A stretch of 64,000 bases of DNA from Obelidium mucronatum (Eukaryota > Chytridiomycota > Chytridiomycetes > Chytridiales > Chytriomycetaceae). The position numbers were made by a program, and so were the translations under genes. Position 1 is the first letter of the stretch; each line of letters opens with the position of its first letter. The stretch covers positions 62,001-126,000 of the forward strand of contig JAIVFH010000090.1 in the NCBI GenBank assembly GCA_025765595.1, written 5' to 3'. Under the pieces are notes generated by a model that saw only the letters and a list, made by a program, of their open reading frames with translations, was not told the origin of the DNA and searched no databases. Below are positions 34,909 through 46,791 of the stretch, piece by piece.

Positions 34909-35997
34909 ATGGACGTCCCCACTCTTTTGTCAGAAGCAACGAGCCCCAATCTAACGCCGTCATCATCAACATCGTCGTTCGGGTCCGAGGCAGGGACAGC
35001 GGCAGCAAAGACCTCGCATTCAGCCATCACAGATGCGTTGCTGGCGCTGATGCCTACAGCAGCCATGACAGCCAACATCCCACAGCCGTCCAACAAGCAA
35101 CATCTGGCGGCGCGGCAGTCGCAGGCGTCGTTCGGGACGACGGGGACTTTGGGGGCTGCCAATGAGGAGAAGGGCAAGAAGGTTCGATTTGCAGATCCGT
35201 TGGTGTCGTTTTGCATTGCGCATTCCAAGATTGAGCTGGATGACGTGGATTTAGAGTCTGTGTTGACGGTTGAGTATGAGGCGGATGATTTGGCTGCGCT
35301 TGATTTGGGTGGTGGTGGTGGTGTTGGCGGGTCTGAGTTGGAAGAGGGTGAGGACCAATTAGATCTTCTGGATCACTACTATTCCGATGAGGACGGTGAC
35401 AATGACGCTGATCTGACTAGCAAGGGCGTGCTTCTATCTGATGATGAAGACGAAGAGGACGATGAGGACGGGGAAGGCAGTGGTGGTGTCGGTGCTGCTG
35501 GTGGTGAGAGTACATTGAGCCCCACCTTGCTCCCATTGCCCAACACAACATCAAAACGTGGACTCGTTCGATCCACAAGACGCCCAATGCTGGAACCCAA
35601 AAAGAACCCGCATCATATGGTGGATGAATTGGATCTGCTGCGCAGCAAAAAGAAGGGTATTCTAAAGATCAGTGACCAACCACCACTGGTTCAAGCCCCG
35701 CTTTCTCCTCCTTCATCTCCCAAACGGACTCCTCGGTCGTCGCGGTCAACGCTGCTGGTCAGCATGGCGATTAATCCGTCGGCGCCTATCCCCACTTCGT
35801 CATCAGCATCTGTGTCATCCTCACTCATTACACCGAAAGGATCCCCAGTTTCTGCGGCGACGGACCCTGTGCCTGCAAGTAGACGTACTACAATGGGGCG
35901 CCCATCGAGTAACGGCACGTTGTCTGGAATCAGCAAAAAGAAAGCTCTTGTGTCTCGGACTACATTCGAACAGAGCGCAATGTATCTCAACTTTTGA
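34909..35997 (+). CDS. Disordered protein with PP1-binding motifs
   Basis: Single-exon 362-aa protein, largely low complexity: Ser/Thr/Ala-rich N-terminus, Gly and Asp/Glu tracts in the middle (residues 130-200), Ser/Pro-rich C-terminus. Two short motifs stand out. KKVRFADPL (KVRF at 91-94) matches the RVxF docking motif of protein phosphatase 1 regulators. KKKGILKIS (GILK at 250-253) matches the SILK motif [GS]IL[RK]. Several SP/TP sites (SPPSSPKRTP, TPKGSP) suggest phosphorylation by proline-directed kinases. A PP1 regulatory subunit is inferred; the motif order is the reverse of inhibitor-2-type proteins. No enzymatic domain is visible. Confidence 0.75.
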   Translation: MDVPTLLSEATSPNLTPSSSTSSFGSEAGTAAAKTSHSAITDALLALMPTAAMTANIPQPSNKQHLAARQSQASFGTTGTLGAANEEKGKKVRFADPLVSFCIAHSKIELDDVDLESVLTVEYEADDLAALDLGGGGGVGGSELEEGEDQLDLLDHYYSDEDGDNDADLTSKGVLLSDDEDEEDDEDGEGSGGVGAAGGESTLSPTLLPLPNTTSKRGLVRSTRRPMLEPKKNPHHMVDELDLLRSKKKGILKISDQPPLVQAPLSPPSSPKRTPRSSRSTLLVSMAINPSAPIPTSSSASVSSSLITPKGSPVSAATDPVPASRRTTMGRPSSNGTLSGISKKKALVSRTTFEQSAMYLNF

Positions 35998-36323
35998 GTT
36001 CTTTTTCCCCCCCCCCCCCTCTTCTTTCTTTGCTGGTACTTCTCCCTATTCTTTTTTCTTCTCTCGTGTAGTCATTTTCCCCCCCTTTTTTGTCCCACTG
36101 TTTGGGCAACCCTCCCGCCGCTCTCTGCTCTTTCTCTCGTCTCTTTTTCGTTCATCGGGACGTTGTTCCATCCATTTATCAGAATAGTTTGTTTTTTTTG
36201 GTTTGTTTTTTGTGTAAAAGAGAGAAAATGTATAAATATTGATTTTTTCGATCGATTCACAACTTTTTTCTTATCTAACTACTATTATTTATCGGATTTT
36301 TGAAATCACCAAAACCAAAAGAC
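35998..36323. other. Intergenic, pyrimidine-rich
   Basis: C/T-rich sequence with a C run at 36008-36018, then AT-rich sequence before HIS4. No gene seen. Confidence 0.5.
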
Positions 36324-37107
36324 ATGTTCATTCTCCAGAGCACTGAAATACCGACTGACGGAATCGCCACGATCGCAGCGCCCGTCCTCGTGCCCAGCAG
36401 CGCCGTGACAGGGACCGTGGCCAGCGGGGTCAGCGGCGGACACGGCGTGTGGTCGGGCGTCGACGGCGGCGCCAGCGTGGCGGACGTGTGCACGCAGCTG
36501 GACCGCGGGGCGGCGCGGGTCGTTGTCGATGCGGCGCAGTTTGCGGCATGCGTCGGCGCGGGGCTACCCGGCGCGCGCCTGGCCGTGCGCGTGGCGGCGC
36601 TGGCGCTGGCGCCGCCCGGCGCGCCGGTTGTTGTGCTGGAAGCGCCGCTGGCTGCCGTGCTGGACGCCGCCTTTGCCGCGCCGAAGAACGTGCGCGTCGT
36701 GCTTGCGCCGACGGATGCCGCTTCCGCTGCCGCCGTCACGGAAGACGTGGTCGCGCGGCTCGACCGGAAGGACGTCGATGTGCTGCTGCCGCTGGCTGCC
36801 GCTGCCGCCGGCTTCGACGTGGGCCGCGCCTTTGCGCTGTGTCTGGCGACGGACCGGCCCGATGCGCTGTTTGCCACCGCCATTGTCGATGAATTCGGCG
36901 TGTGTCTGGGCGTGGCCTATTCGAGCGTCGAGTCGCTGTCGCACACCTTGAAAACTGGCCAGGGCGCGTACCAGTCACGTTCGCGTGGCGGCTTGTGGGT
37001 CAAGGGTCTGACATCGGGTGCGACGCAGAAAGTGTATCAAGTCGATCGGGACTGCGATAAAGATACGGTTCGTTTTATCGTTCATCAGACGGATCCAGGT
37101 ACTCTCT

Positions 37108-37146
<39 letters not shown>

Positions 37147-39041
37147 CTATCTTGATTATTAATAATACCAAAAAAAACATGTGAAACCAAAAGGTTTCTG
37201 CCACCTTAATACTAGAACTTGTTTCGGCACCGACACGGGCCTAACTGCATTGGAATCAACACTTTTAAGCCGTAAAGCGTCTGCCCCACCTGGAAGCTAC
37301 ACTGCCCGACTCTTCAACGATACGACTCTGTTGCACGCGAAAATCCGGGAAGAAGCAGGAGAACTGTGCGACGCAACGACGCCCGACCACATTGCCTCTG
37401 AAGCAGCGGATGTGATTTACTTTGCGCTGACAAAGTGTGTGGCGAATGGAGTTGGGTTGAAGGAGATTGAGGCGCACTTGGAGAGACGCGCCAAGAAGGT
37501 GACGAGACGTGCTGGAGATGCAAAGCCAGGTGATTTGGAGAAGGAGAAGGCGTTGGAGGAGGAAAAGAAAAAGAAGGCTGCTGTTGCTGCTGCTGCACCT
37601 GCTCCTGCTGCTGCTCCTGTTGCAGAAACAAAACTTGCCATTCAAATGAAGGTACACGACCACGCAAGTCTGTCTTCCCAAGACCGCGAGCAGCTTCTAC
37701 AAAGACCCATCTACGATCTGGCCGAAATCAGTTCCCGCGTGAAACCAATCATTGCCAACGTGGAAGCCAACGGAGACGCGGCCTTGATTGAACTGACATC
37801 CAAATTTGACCGTGTCGAGCTCACATCTGTGGTCCTCAAAGCGCCGTTCCCCGAATCGTTGATGGATGAAGTCAAACCCAATGTGAAGGCTGCGATTGAC
37901 CAAGCGTTTGACAATATCCACAAGTTCCATGCCGCGCAGTTGGGCGACAAGGATAGTGTGTTGAGTGTGGAGACGATGCCTGGGGTTGTTTGTTCGCGGT
38001 TCTCTAGACCGATTGAGAGGGTTGGCTTGTATGTTCCAGGAGGCACTGCGATTCTTCCGTCGACTACCATGATGTTGGGTGTTCCAGCAATGGTTGCAGG
38101 ATGTAAAGAGATTGTTGTTGCGTCCCCGCCTAGAAAAGATGGAACGCCTGTTCCTGAAGTGGTGTATGTTGCAAACAAGATTGGAGCGAGTACGATTGTA
38201 CTTGCTGGTGGAGCTCAGGCGATTGCTGCGATGGCGTATGGAACAAAGAGTGTGCCAAAAGTGGACAAGATTGTGGGTCCAGGAAACCAGTATGTCACAG
38301 CGGCCAAAATGGCTTTGCAGAATGATACCAAGGCCATGATTTCGATTGATATGCCTGCGGGACCATCTGAATTGCTTGTAAGTGCTAATGAGGACACTAT
38401 TTTGGTTTTATTAAACATGTATGTTTGCTCCCCCCCCCGTCAAAAAGGTTATCGCAGACAATGACTCGAATCCAGCATACGTAGTGTCCGACTTGTTGTC
38501 GCAGGCAGAACACGGTGTGGACTCTCAAGTGATTCTTGTTGCAATCGCACCCACGGAAGCCTTCATTGCATCGATTCAAAAAGAGTTGGACGCACAAGGA
38601 GAAGCCTTACCACGAAATGACATTGTCCGCATCAGTATTTCCAAGTCGTACATTTTGAAGGTTCAAACACGCGAGGAAGCGCTCACCTTCTCCAACAAGT
38701 ATGCGCCAGAGCACTTGATTCTGCACATTGAAGAGCCTGAGAAAGTGATTGAATCTATTGATAACGCTGGCAGTGTGTTTGTGGGACCGTGGTCGCCAGA
38801 GAGTCTGGGAGATTACGCGAGTGGAACGAATCACACGCTTCCAACGTATGGGTATGCGAGAATGTATAGTGGAGTGAATACGGATACATTCTTGAAGCAC
38901 ATTACGAGCCAGACAGTGACGAGGGATGGGTTGGATTTGCTGGGGGATGTTGTAACTACTTTGGCGGAAGTGGAAGGGCTTGAAGCTCACCGAAATGCTG
39001 TTGCGATTCGATTGAAGGATATCCGTGCGGGGCGGGTATGA
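36324..39041 (+). CDS. HIS4: Trifunctional histidine biosynthesis protein HIS4 (HisI-HisE-HisD)
   Basis: Catalyses phosphoribosyl-AMP cyclohydrolase (step 3), phosphoribosyl-ATP pyrophosphatase (step 2) and histidinol dehydrogenase (last two steps). Exons 36324-37098, 37194-38377 and 38448-39041 give 850 aa. The order is an N-terminal extension of about 200 residues, HisI (DRDCDKDTVRFIVHQTDPG, then CHLNTRTCF with zinc-binding Cys/His), HisE (AKIREEAGELCDA, EAADVIYFAL), an Ala/Lys linker, and HisD (GLYVPGGTAILPSTTMMLGV, GPGNQYVTAAK, PAGPSELL, AEHG, GTNHTLPT). The first 650 bases are extremely GC-rich relative to the rest of the gene. The first intron contains a T run of about 35. Confidence 0.97.
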
Positions 39042-39266
39042 TGGAATGTTGATGGATGGGGATTTTTTGCATTTAGTTGTTTGTTGTTTGTTGTTGTCGT
39101 TTTTATGGGATAGTAATTGTGTTTCTTATGTGAGCTTGATTGAGTGACTGATTGAGTGAGTGACTGATTCGAAGTGAATTAAATGAACGTAAATGGGTTT
39201 AAAAATAATTGCTTTAAACATTTTTATAAATAACTTCTCCTTTTATTTATTTGAACAAGTAAATAA

Positions 39267-42200
39267 ATGGTAGAGTTTTCGAGTTTCGCAGACTTTGTGT
39301 ATGCGCTCGAAAGCAAACGCGCGGTGTGCGCCCCTGAAGAGTTTGGCGAGTATCTGTCTAGGCAGGAGACTGTACTGTGGCCGTTGCTGGACTGTGAGTA
39401 GTTTGTCTGTTTGTTTTGTTCGGCAGAGAGTTCAACGAGCGCAACACACACCAGACTACACGAAGCCAACGGCAGCCACGCGCGCGGCAGTGGAGGGACT
39501 CAAGATCGGCAGCCGGCGGCGCAGCGCGCTGTACGCAGTCAGCGGCGTGCTCGACGTGGCAGAGACGCTGGTGTACCGCGACGTGGTCGGGCTCGCGGCG
39601 GCGAACGCCGATTCAAACGCCGATTCAAACGCCGCCGACGCCGACGCGCTGCTGCTCTTTGCGCTGGCCGAGCGCTCGGCAAAGCTGCACGCCGTCGCGG
39701 CGCTCGTGCGCGCTGCCGGCGACGCGACGCACCCGCTGCACGCGCCCGTCGATGCGCACGTGCGCCGCATGCTGGCAACGCCGGCGCTCGTCGACGCTGC
39801 GCTGCGCCAGCTCGTGCGCGCAGCCCAGGCGCCGGCGCACAACCCGGCGCACAACCCGGCGCCGGCGCACACGCAGGCGCTGCTCGCGACGCAGGCGCTG
39901 CGCGACCAGCAGGCGCTGCTCGACATTCTGTTTGTCGTCTTCTACGACAGACTGCCGTGCACGCCCGCCGACGCCGTGCGCGTCGTTGCGACGCTCGAGA
40001 GCGTGCGCTTTGGCCTGGACCAGCTGAACGCTGCGCTGTTTGACGAGACCGCCCACGTGCTGTGGAAACACGTTGCGCATCTGTGTGTCGTTGTGTCGCT
40101 GACGGTGCTGGATCTGGAGCTGATTTCTTCGTCTCACTTGACTGCCGCTGGAACTCTAGTTGTTGATACAGAACAGGAAACTCTGTTGCAGTATACAAAC
40201 CATGTTTATGATCTGTCAAAGATGTTTGCAAAATACTCGCAGACGTCGAATCCGTTGGAGGGCGCGGCTGTTTCCCCTCTGCTGCTTGCTTGGGGCTCGA
40301 TTTTGCAGTGTATGGCCGATACTCCTGCGGCTGAAAAGCTAAAAGGGGATTATGGAATCAGTGCGGGTGCTGCGGCGGTCCGGTTTATCCAGTCTGCCAA
40401 CTCTTTTAAAGTCTTTGAATCCTTGATTGCCACGATAAAGTCTCTTGCCAACAGCGACAGCCACCTCAATATCCTGGGATACAAGAGTGTTTTTAAGGGC
40501 TTGCTGAAGCTATTTATTCAGTGCTTCAATGTGGATGATACCCCAAAGTTTGATGATTTGGTGGAGTGCTTTATTCAAATCTTTACAGACTGCCCGGAAA
40601 TCTCGGAACAATTTTGGATTCAAGATTACCCAATTGATGAATGCCGGTCGTTGCTGGATGCCGCCCGTGCTCGATTTCCCTATGAGCAACGCGCATTCAT
40701 TCGTCTGTTGGGTTCCCTCTGCGGGAACCACACTACCGCCAGCTTTGTCTTTGAATACTTGAAACAACTCCAAACATACACTGGACCATACCAAGAACAA
40801 ATGATTGAACCGTTTTCGGGATCTTCGACTCTTGCTGTCCCATATGATCTCGGCCAAGGAGGGTCAAGCCGTCTCCCCATTTACGCGTTACGCGGTTCTC
40901 CCATCCGAGTCATTTCTGTAAACCCTCCCGTCATGTTGATTCATGTCAGCTACAGCGCCTTTCATTTATTTGTGTCACAAATGGATGCCTTCTTGGACGG
41001 CTCCAAACCACCTCCAACAATGGCCGCCAATCATACAGCCATAGAAAACATGACGGACTGGCTACAACTCCTCAATAACCTTCTCATGCATGGCGACCCC
41101 GCGGACATTCCCATTCTTCTGGATCACCTCTGTGAACTTCCTGGAAGCGAGATTTCCGGATTCAGCAGCAGTGACTTGGTCTCCATGATTTGCCGCGTTT
41201 ATACGCGGGGCTGCAATAGTATCGGTAGCAGCGGTGGTGGTGGCAACAGTACTGGCGGCGGGAGCGCAACTTCCAGTGTGAACGGGGGAGGCAGTGGAGG
41301 CTTCGCTATACCCACAGATTTACTCACAGTCTGCTTAAAAACCCTGACTCTCTTGTTGCCAAGCCAACCCGTCATTTGGACACTCTTGCGCGGGGAGATG
41401 CCGATTCCAAGGTATATCAGCGATGGCACTATCGGCAATGATGTAACTCCGGCGTCTGGGGTGGGGCGGTATATGCAGCAGCGGTTGTTGCCGTATGAAA
41501 AGTCGGTGGGTGTGTATCACACGACGCTGGCGTTTTTGGATTTGGTTTTGGAAATGGTTGGGTTGGCGCAGCAAGTAGTTGTTGTTGATGATGTTTCTGC
41601 TACTGGTGCTGGTGGTGCTGATAATGCGGCTGGTGGCAATGGAGCAGATGGTATGCGTCTTGCGAAAAGTCAGGCAGAGGTGCTTACGAGTTGTGTCAAG
41701 CATGTCTATTGTGAGATTTTCCCAACGTTTGGGGGGTGGCGGTATAAATCGATTGGTGATAAATTAAGTATTGGGAATAAGGTGTTGCAGGTGGGGTTGT
41801 TTATCTTTTTTTGATTTTTTTGATTTTTTTTTTTTTTTTTTTGCATATTTATCTGTTGTATTTACAAACAAACACACATACACACACAGATATTCAACCG
41901 AGTTGTCCGCGATTCTACAGTCGTTGCTGCACCTTCCCTTGAAAATCAGGCACAGCTTCCTCACCTCCAAGATACCAACAACAAAGTTCTTGGCAACTTG
42001 CGGCATCTTTTGATACATGGATATCTGCAAGGATCCCTGTTTCAAATCTCTCCCCTTCTAGATATCCTGGCGACTGGATGTGAGGCACCTGTGGAGTACT
42101 TTCGCGCCTTGAAGTTAAAGGAGGGACTGCTGTTGCAAGACAGTGTTGTGCAGGCATTGCAATTTGTCAAGACATTGCTCTCTGAACGGCTAGTGTTGAG

Positions 42201-42327
42201 TCGTGGAGGCAATGGGGAGAATGGTGCAGCTGTTCAAACTTCCTTGCTGGAGCATGCTATTTTGGAGCACAGTGTCAAGAATGGAGGCGGTAAAGTGGTT
42301 GTGGGCCAAGAAAAACAACGTCAACAA

Positions 42328-42367
<40 letters not shown>

Positions 42368-45300
42368 ATCAGCATCAGGGACAAGACCAGCAAGATATTG
42401 TGGAATTAGTTCATATAATTGCATTGTACTCGACTTATGAGTATTGTTTGGAATTGCCTCGATTGTCTGCAGAGGTGAGAGTTGTCCTTGTTTTTATTTT
42501 TTTGTTTTGTTTGTCGCTGTGGGGGAAAATTTTTTCTCATTTAATTTTTTTTTTTTCCCAAAAAAAAGCTTCTCATTCTATTGTGCTCTGTAGCATCTGA
42601 ATGGACACCAAGACCTCCCTCGTTTATAGGATATTTTGGAAACGATGCACCAAAGATTGTGAATCATTTTGTTGAACTTGCGACCGGCGGCAATGTTTCT
42701 GATTTGAGCAGCAGTAGCAGCAGCAGTGACGAGGACAGCAGCAACAGCGCGTCGCATTCTTCTTGTGGCGAAGAAATGATCCAAGTTCGTGCCGTCCAGT
42801 TTGTGTCTGTTGTTCTTGAAACGCAGCCGGGACTGGCAACTTTGTTTCTGAATGGAACAACGACGTCAGCAAAAACTACAACGGCGGCGGCGGCGACAAC
42901 AGCTGCAGCAACGACGACGACGACATTAAGTAAACAGAAGGAAGACACCACAACGACCACCACCCAGACCAACAAGATTTCCAAATCCTCAATCTTGAAC
43001 TCTATCCAAACCATCCTAGTAAACTGGAAAGAGTATTTGAAAAAGCGACCGTCTGTGTTGACTGCAGTGCTCCAACTGACGCAAGTTTTGTGGCAGAGCA
43101 GCGGGCCTGCGTCTCCTGAATTTGCGATTGCAGCGGGGAAGCTTGTTGATGGCGGTGGCAGCAGCAGTAGCAGTAGGGTTTGGGAGATGTTGTATGAGAT
43201 TTATTGTGCTGATGATGAAGACGATAATGGAAATGCTGCTGCAACTGACGATGATGTAATGGATGGTCAAATGCGACATGTTGGTGGTCGTAGTAAAGGG
43301 GATTGGTTGCGTATATGTAAAGTGTATATTGGACATGTGTTTGCAAGCCATGTGTTTCATGGATCTGTTGGTGGAGCTGTGGCGTCGGCGGCGGCGGTAG
43401 CGGCAGCATCAGCAGCTTCTTTCACACCGGACTCTGTGATTGAGAAGGCGCTTATCAAGACAGTTGAATACGAAACCTTAAAAGTTTTATTTGCGAATGC
43501 GTTGAAGGATAATGTTGGGTTGATGAAGAGGAATTTGACTGAAGGCATGGAGAAGGCGTATGAAGGTGTGGTGGTGTATCTCGATTTGGATAGTTTTAAA
43601 ACGAGGGCTCTGCAGCAGCAGCAGCAGCCGAAGCTTCTGGAGCGACAGGAGTCGCAGTTGTTGTTACTTGAGGATGCGTATGACCTTGAATTATTGGCTT
43701 CCAAGTCCCGGAATGTATTGTTTGATGGTGGTGATGGGTATGATGATGAGGAAGGTGCTGAACGGGACTGGTGGTTGTATGTTGGGTTGAAGAGGTTGAA
43801 TGAAGCGATTGGGAGGGCTGATGTGAATGTAGCGGTTTTAAAGTCTGTGACTTCGTTTATCAAAGTGGCGACTTTGAAGCAGGTGGAAAAGACATGGCAT
43901 GGTTATGGTGGTCCTGGAAATTTGCAACGAGTGTGTCGGTTGATTTGTGAAACTGTGGCAGGTGTGGATGATTGGTCCATGAAGAAGCTACAAGTGTGTA
44001 TGGAACTGTGTTCGTTGCTTGTGCTGCTTTTATCGTTATGGTCGAAATCTGTGGTGGAACGATGCAAAGGAAGCGGGGTTTTGTTTTCCAGTGATTCTGC
44101 GATTGTTTCTGGAGTCGTTGAGTTTTTGGAGGCGTTGGAGTTGTGTGTGAGCAACTCTGGGTTCCAAGAGTTTTTGTTCACGAATGAGCCTTTGGCGCAT
44201 GCGTACTATAACCAAATGTGGTGTTGCCATTTGATTGCTGTGAAGGGGGTTTTTGCAATCGCCACAAAAAACGGCAAGATTGTTGAGATGAACCGAGCGT
44301 GTGTGTCGTATTGTCAACGCATTTTGCCACATGTGTTGAGACCGTTGGAGCAGATTTTGTCAAGCAGTCCCGTGTCTCCACGCACAGCCAATCACTCGAT
44401 TATAATGCTTGCTTTGGTGAATGAGATGTTGGTGGTAGTTGATCAACTCGGAGCGGATGAGAGTGTGCTTTGTTCGATGATTGGGCATTCCAGTTTGATT
44501 CCGATTCTGCTCAACTTTGTGTGTTGTGTGGGAGGGACGACAACGTCAATGTCAATGGAGGAGTCATCGACAGAGTTGTTTGAGTTGGAGTATTTGAATT
44601 GTGAGTCGTCGCTTCAACTACTGCTTTTGTTTTCGAGAATGCCAGCACTTGCGGATGCAGTTGTGTCGAATGGATTGATTGCGTCCTTCTGCAATAGTCA
44701 GATATCACAGTTGGTTGTGAGTGGCCAGTTGGCTGGTTATCTTGGACAAGACCGGAACCCATTGCATCGGTTATGGTGTTTGATGATGAATGTTGTGAGT
44801 GTTTGTTTGAGGAATGTGAATGGGGCGGCGGCGCCCCTTGCTCGGTTCCGACAAAGTGTGGTTGGGTTTTTGAAGTTGCATTGGACGCGTATCAAAACGA
44901 CGTTATCGGCTCCGTTTGAAGAGCTTTTGAATTGTGCTTCGTTGGAGGAAGTGGAATGTTATACAGAGTTGATGCATGGAGTTGTGTTGGCAGCAAGGTC
45001 GTCGTTGGTTGTTGATGATGACGTTGATGAAGCGTTTATTGTCCTTTGTAGGGATTTGGTGTCTCATTTGTATCGCAATAGTGTAAACTTTGTGAGGCAT
45101 CCAGCTACATTGCAGGCCCGTGCAGTGTATATGGGTCGCGAGTATATTGAAGGCGTGACGAGTGTGGCGGAGAAAGACTTTCATCAAGTATTTGTGAATC
45201 ATATTAAGGCATTGATTCTTCTCATAGGTAGCTCTTTTTATTTATGTTTTTTGGCTGCTTTTACTGTTGTTTATGGTTGTTTTTTTTTGAACCCTTCTTT

Positions 45301-45725
45301 TCTTAGATCGCAATATTGTCTCATTCTTTTGTGTTCTTTTCAATGCGGAAGCGTGTCTATCTGTTGGGGATTCATCTGCTGTTGTCAGCAAGGGTCTTTT
45401 GCCATTGAGTGTCCTGTTTGAAAGTCTTTCCCTCACTGTGGATGGCCTGTCGCAAAACTCTAGTACAACGTTATCGTCATCATCATCAGATTTAATGCAA
45501 GAACGCGCCTTCAGCTATGAGAACCTGTGTTTTGTCATTTCTCAAGTGACAAGTTTGATTTTGTGTCAAGTGATTGCAGGGAATGGGGAAGAAGGACGCA
45601 GAGAAGCGGTAGAAAACATTCAACAAGCCAAATCTGCATTGGATGTTTTAGTTCGTGAGAAGAAGGGAGGTCAGATTGTGAAGGAAACTGTGGGTGAACT
45701 GAATAGTTACTTGGGATGTATTTGA
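39267..45725 (+). CDS. NUP188: Large scaffold nucleoporin, NUP188-like
   Basis: Inner-ring nuclear pore scaffold protein of the Nup188/Nup192 family. Exons 39267-39393, 39431-41790, 41890-42474, 42569-45227 and 45307-45725 give 2049 aa of alpha-solenoid. The first acceptor is uncertain (39431 keeps frame). Evidence: ALRDQQALLDILFVVFYDRL and LLLAWGSILQCMADTPAAEK in the N-terminal solenoid, and a block near residues 520-560 (RGSPIRVISVNPPVMLIHVS) placed like the SH3-like insertion of Nup188. Low-complexity insertions are unusually many: Gly/Ser, poly-Gln (CAG repeat at 42319-42365), Ser/Asp and Ala/Thr tracts. It is longer than yeast Nup188 (about 1655). Nup205/192 is the main alternative. The 5' 700 bases are very GC-rich. 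Confidence 0.72.
42319..42365 (+). repeat. CAG/CAA repeat coding poly-Gln
   Basis: Trinucleotide CAG/CAA tract inside the nucleoporin gene, encoding about 16 glutamines. Likely length-polymorphic. Confidence 0.85.
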
Positions 45726-45834
45726 AGGGAGGGCTTGTTTTTTTATGGGACGGGGGGGTCTTGTTTTCCCCACCTTTAATATATATTATGATGGTTTTAT
45801 TATATTAATTGGGCTCAAATTATTTTTTTAAGTT

Positions 45835-45879
<45 letters not shown>
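45835..45879 (+). repeat. (GT)n microsatellite
   Basis: Pure GT dinucleotide run of about 22 units in the short convergent gap between the nucleoporin and IFT22 stop codons. It probably lies in the 3' UTR of one or both. Confidence 0.9.
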
Positions 45880-45880
<1 letters not shown>

Positions 45881-45885
45881 TTTCA

Positions 45886-46739
45886 TCAGTGGTTCAAGAC
45901 TTGTTGTTCTTCTCTGTCCCTGTTTTCATTGTGAGCATTGTAAGCAGAGAAGAGTAGAGTTTCAAAGTCTGAACGCGACGTATCGTTTTCGTCGAGTAAG
46001 TTTGTATGGTAAATTGGGATTTTGGAGAGCACTTTTCCTACAATCATAATTTTTTGGGGGTTAGTTGTTGTGTGTCGTGGTTTGGTTTTTACATACCGAA
46101 TTTAGGTTTGGGGACTTTAACAGCAGTTGCTCCTTGAAGTCCGATTTTGTTGAAGAATATACACATTTGCGTCGCAGGATTCAGGAATGAAAACATGGAA
46201 TACCTAATCCGCACAAACCAAAAAAAAAACATGCCAGCATTGTAAATGAATGGGTGTTGAATCTCTTTTTTTTTCTTTTACCATGCTTCGAGGTCCTTGT
46301 CTTGTTTCCGATCAGGTGTACAAACAAACACTACAGCTGCTGCTGAAGACGCGACGGCCGGCCATACACTCATGTACGAAGGATCACCACTGCAATCCCA
46401 TGCTTCGACTTGCGAATAAAGAGAGACAGAATCACGTTCAACAAAATTAAGTCTTGCATTCTTTCTATATTTTTTTTTACCTGAGATTGCAATGTCTTTA
46501 CCCTTTGATTGACTCAAGTGCTTTTCAAACTCCAATATTCTTGTGTGTGTGTGCGCGTTAAAAAGATTCCCAATATAGAGGCGGGGGAGGAATACTGGAC
46601 TCAACACAAACCTGACACCTTGGGTTGGATGGTACTCGTTCCCGTTCAATGAATCCGCCAGATCCGCCAGATAGTTTGTAATCGCAGTTTTCCCCGTTCT
46701 GGGAGGACCGACAACGAACACTGTGAGTTTTTGGGACAT
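45886..46739 (-). CDS. IFT22: Intraflagellar transport protein IFT22 (RABL5)
   Basis: Rab-like GTPase subunit of the IFT-B complex that works in building and maintaining cilia and flagella. Exons 46739-46612, 46539-46481, 46408-46282, 46203-46097 and 46037-45886 give 190 aa, the family's usual length (human 185). P-loop GPPRTGKT at residues 11-18, then YHPTQGVRILEFE. The G3-like block VEAWDCSGDPSYMSVWPA is characteristic of IFT22, as is VVFVCTPDRKQDKDLEAWYS. Its presence implies a flagellated (zoospore) stage, which is lost in Dikarya. It is divergent from VPS60 with only 52 bp between start codons. Confidence 0.93.
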
Positions 46740-46791
46740 TTTTTTATGTCGTTAAATAATTCACATAAATATTTATTTTTATAAAAAAAAA
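46740..46791. promoter_or_regulatory. 52-bp divergent gap IFT22 / VPS60
   Basis: AT-rich sequence between two start codons on opposite strands. The core promoters must overlap each other or extend into the neighbouring genes. Confidence 0.5.

Noticed and set aside
36275..36883. Minus-strand 202-codon Ala/Ser/Thr-rich ORF
   Set aside because: Antisense of the GC-rich 5' end of HIS4.
39456..40231. Several long antisense ORFs in the GC-rich 5' end of the nucleoporin gene
   Set aside because: GC-rich sequence has few stop codons; compositions are Arg/Ala-rich shadows without start or domain support.
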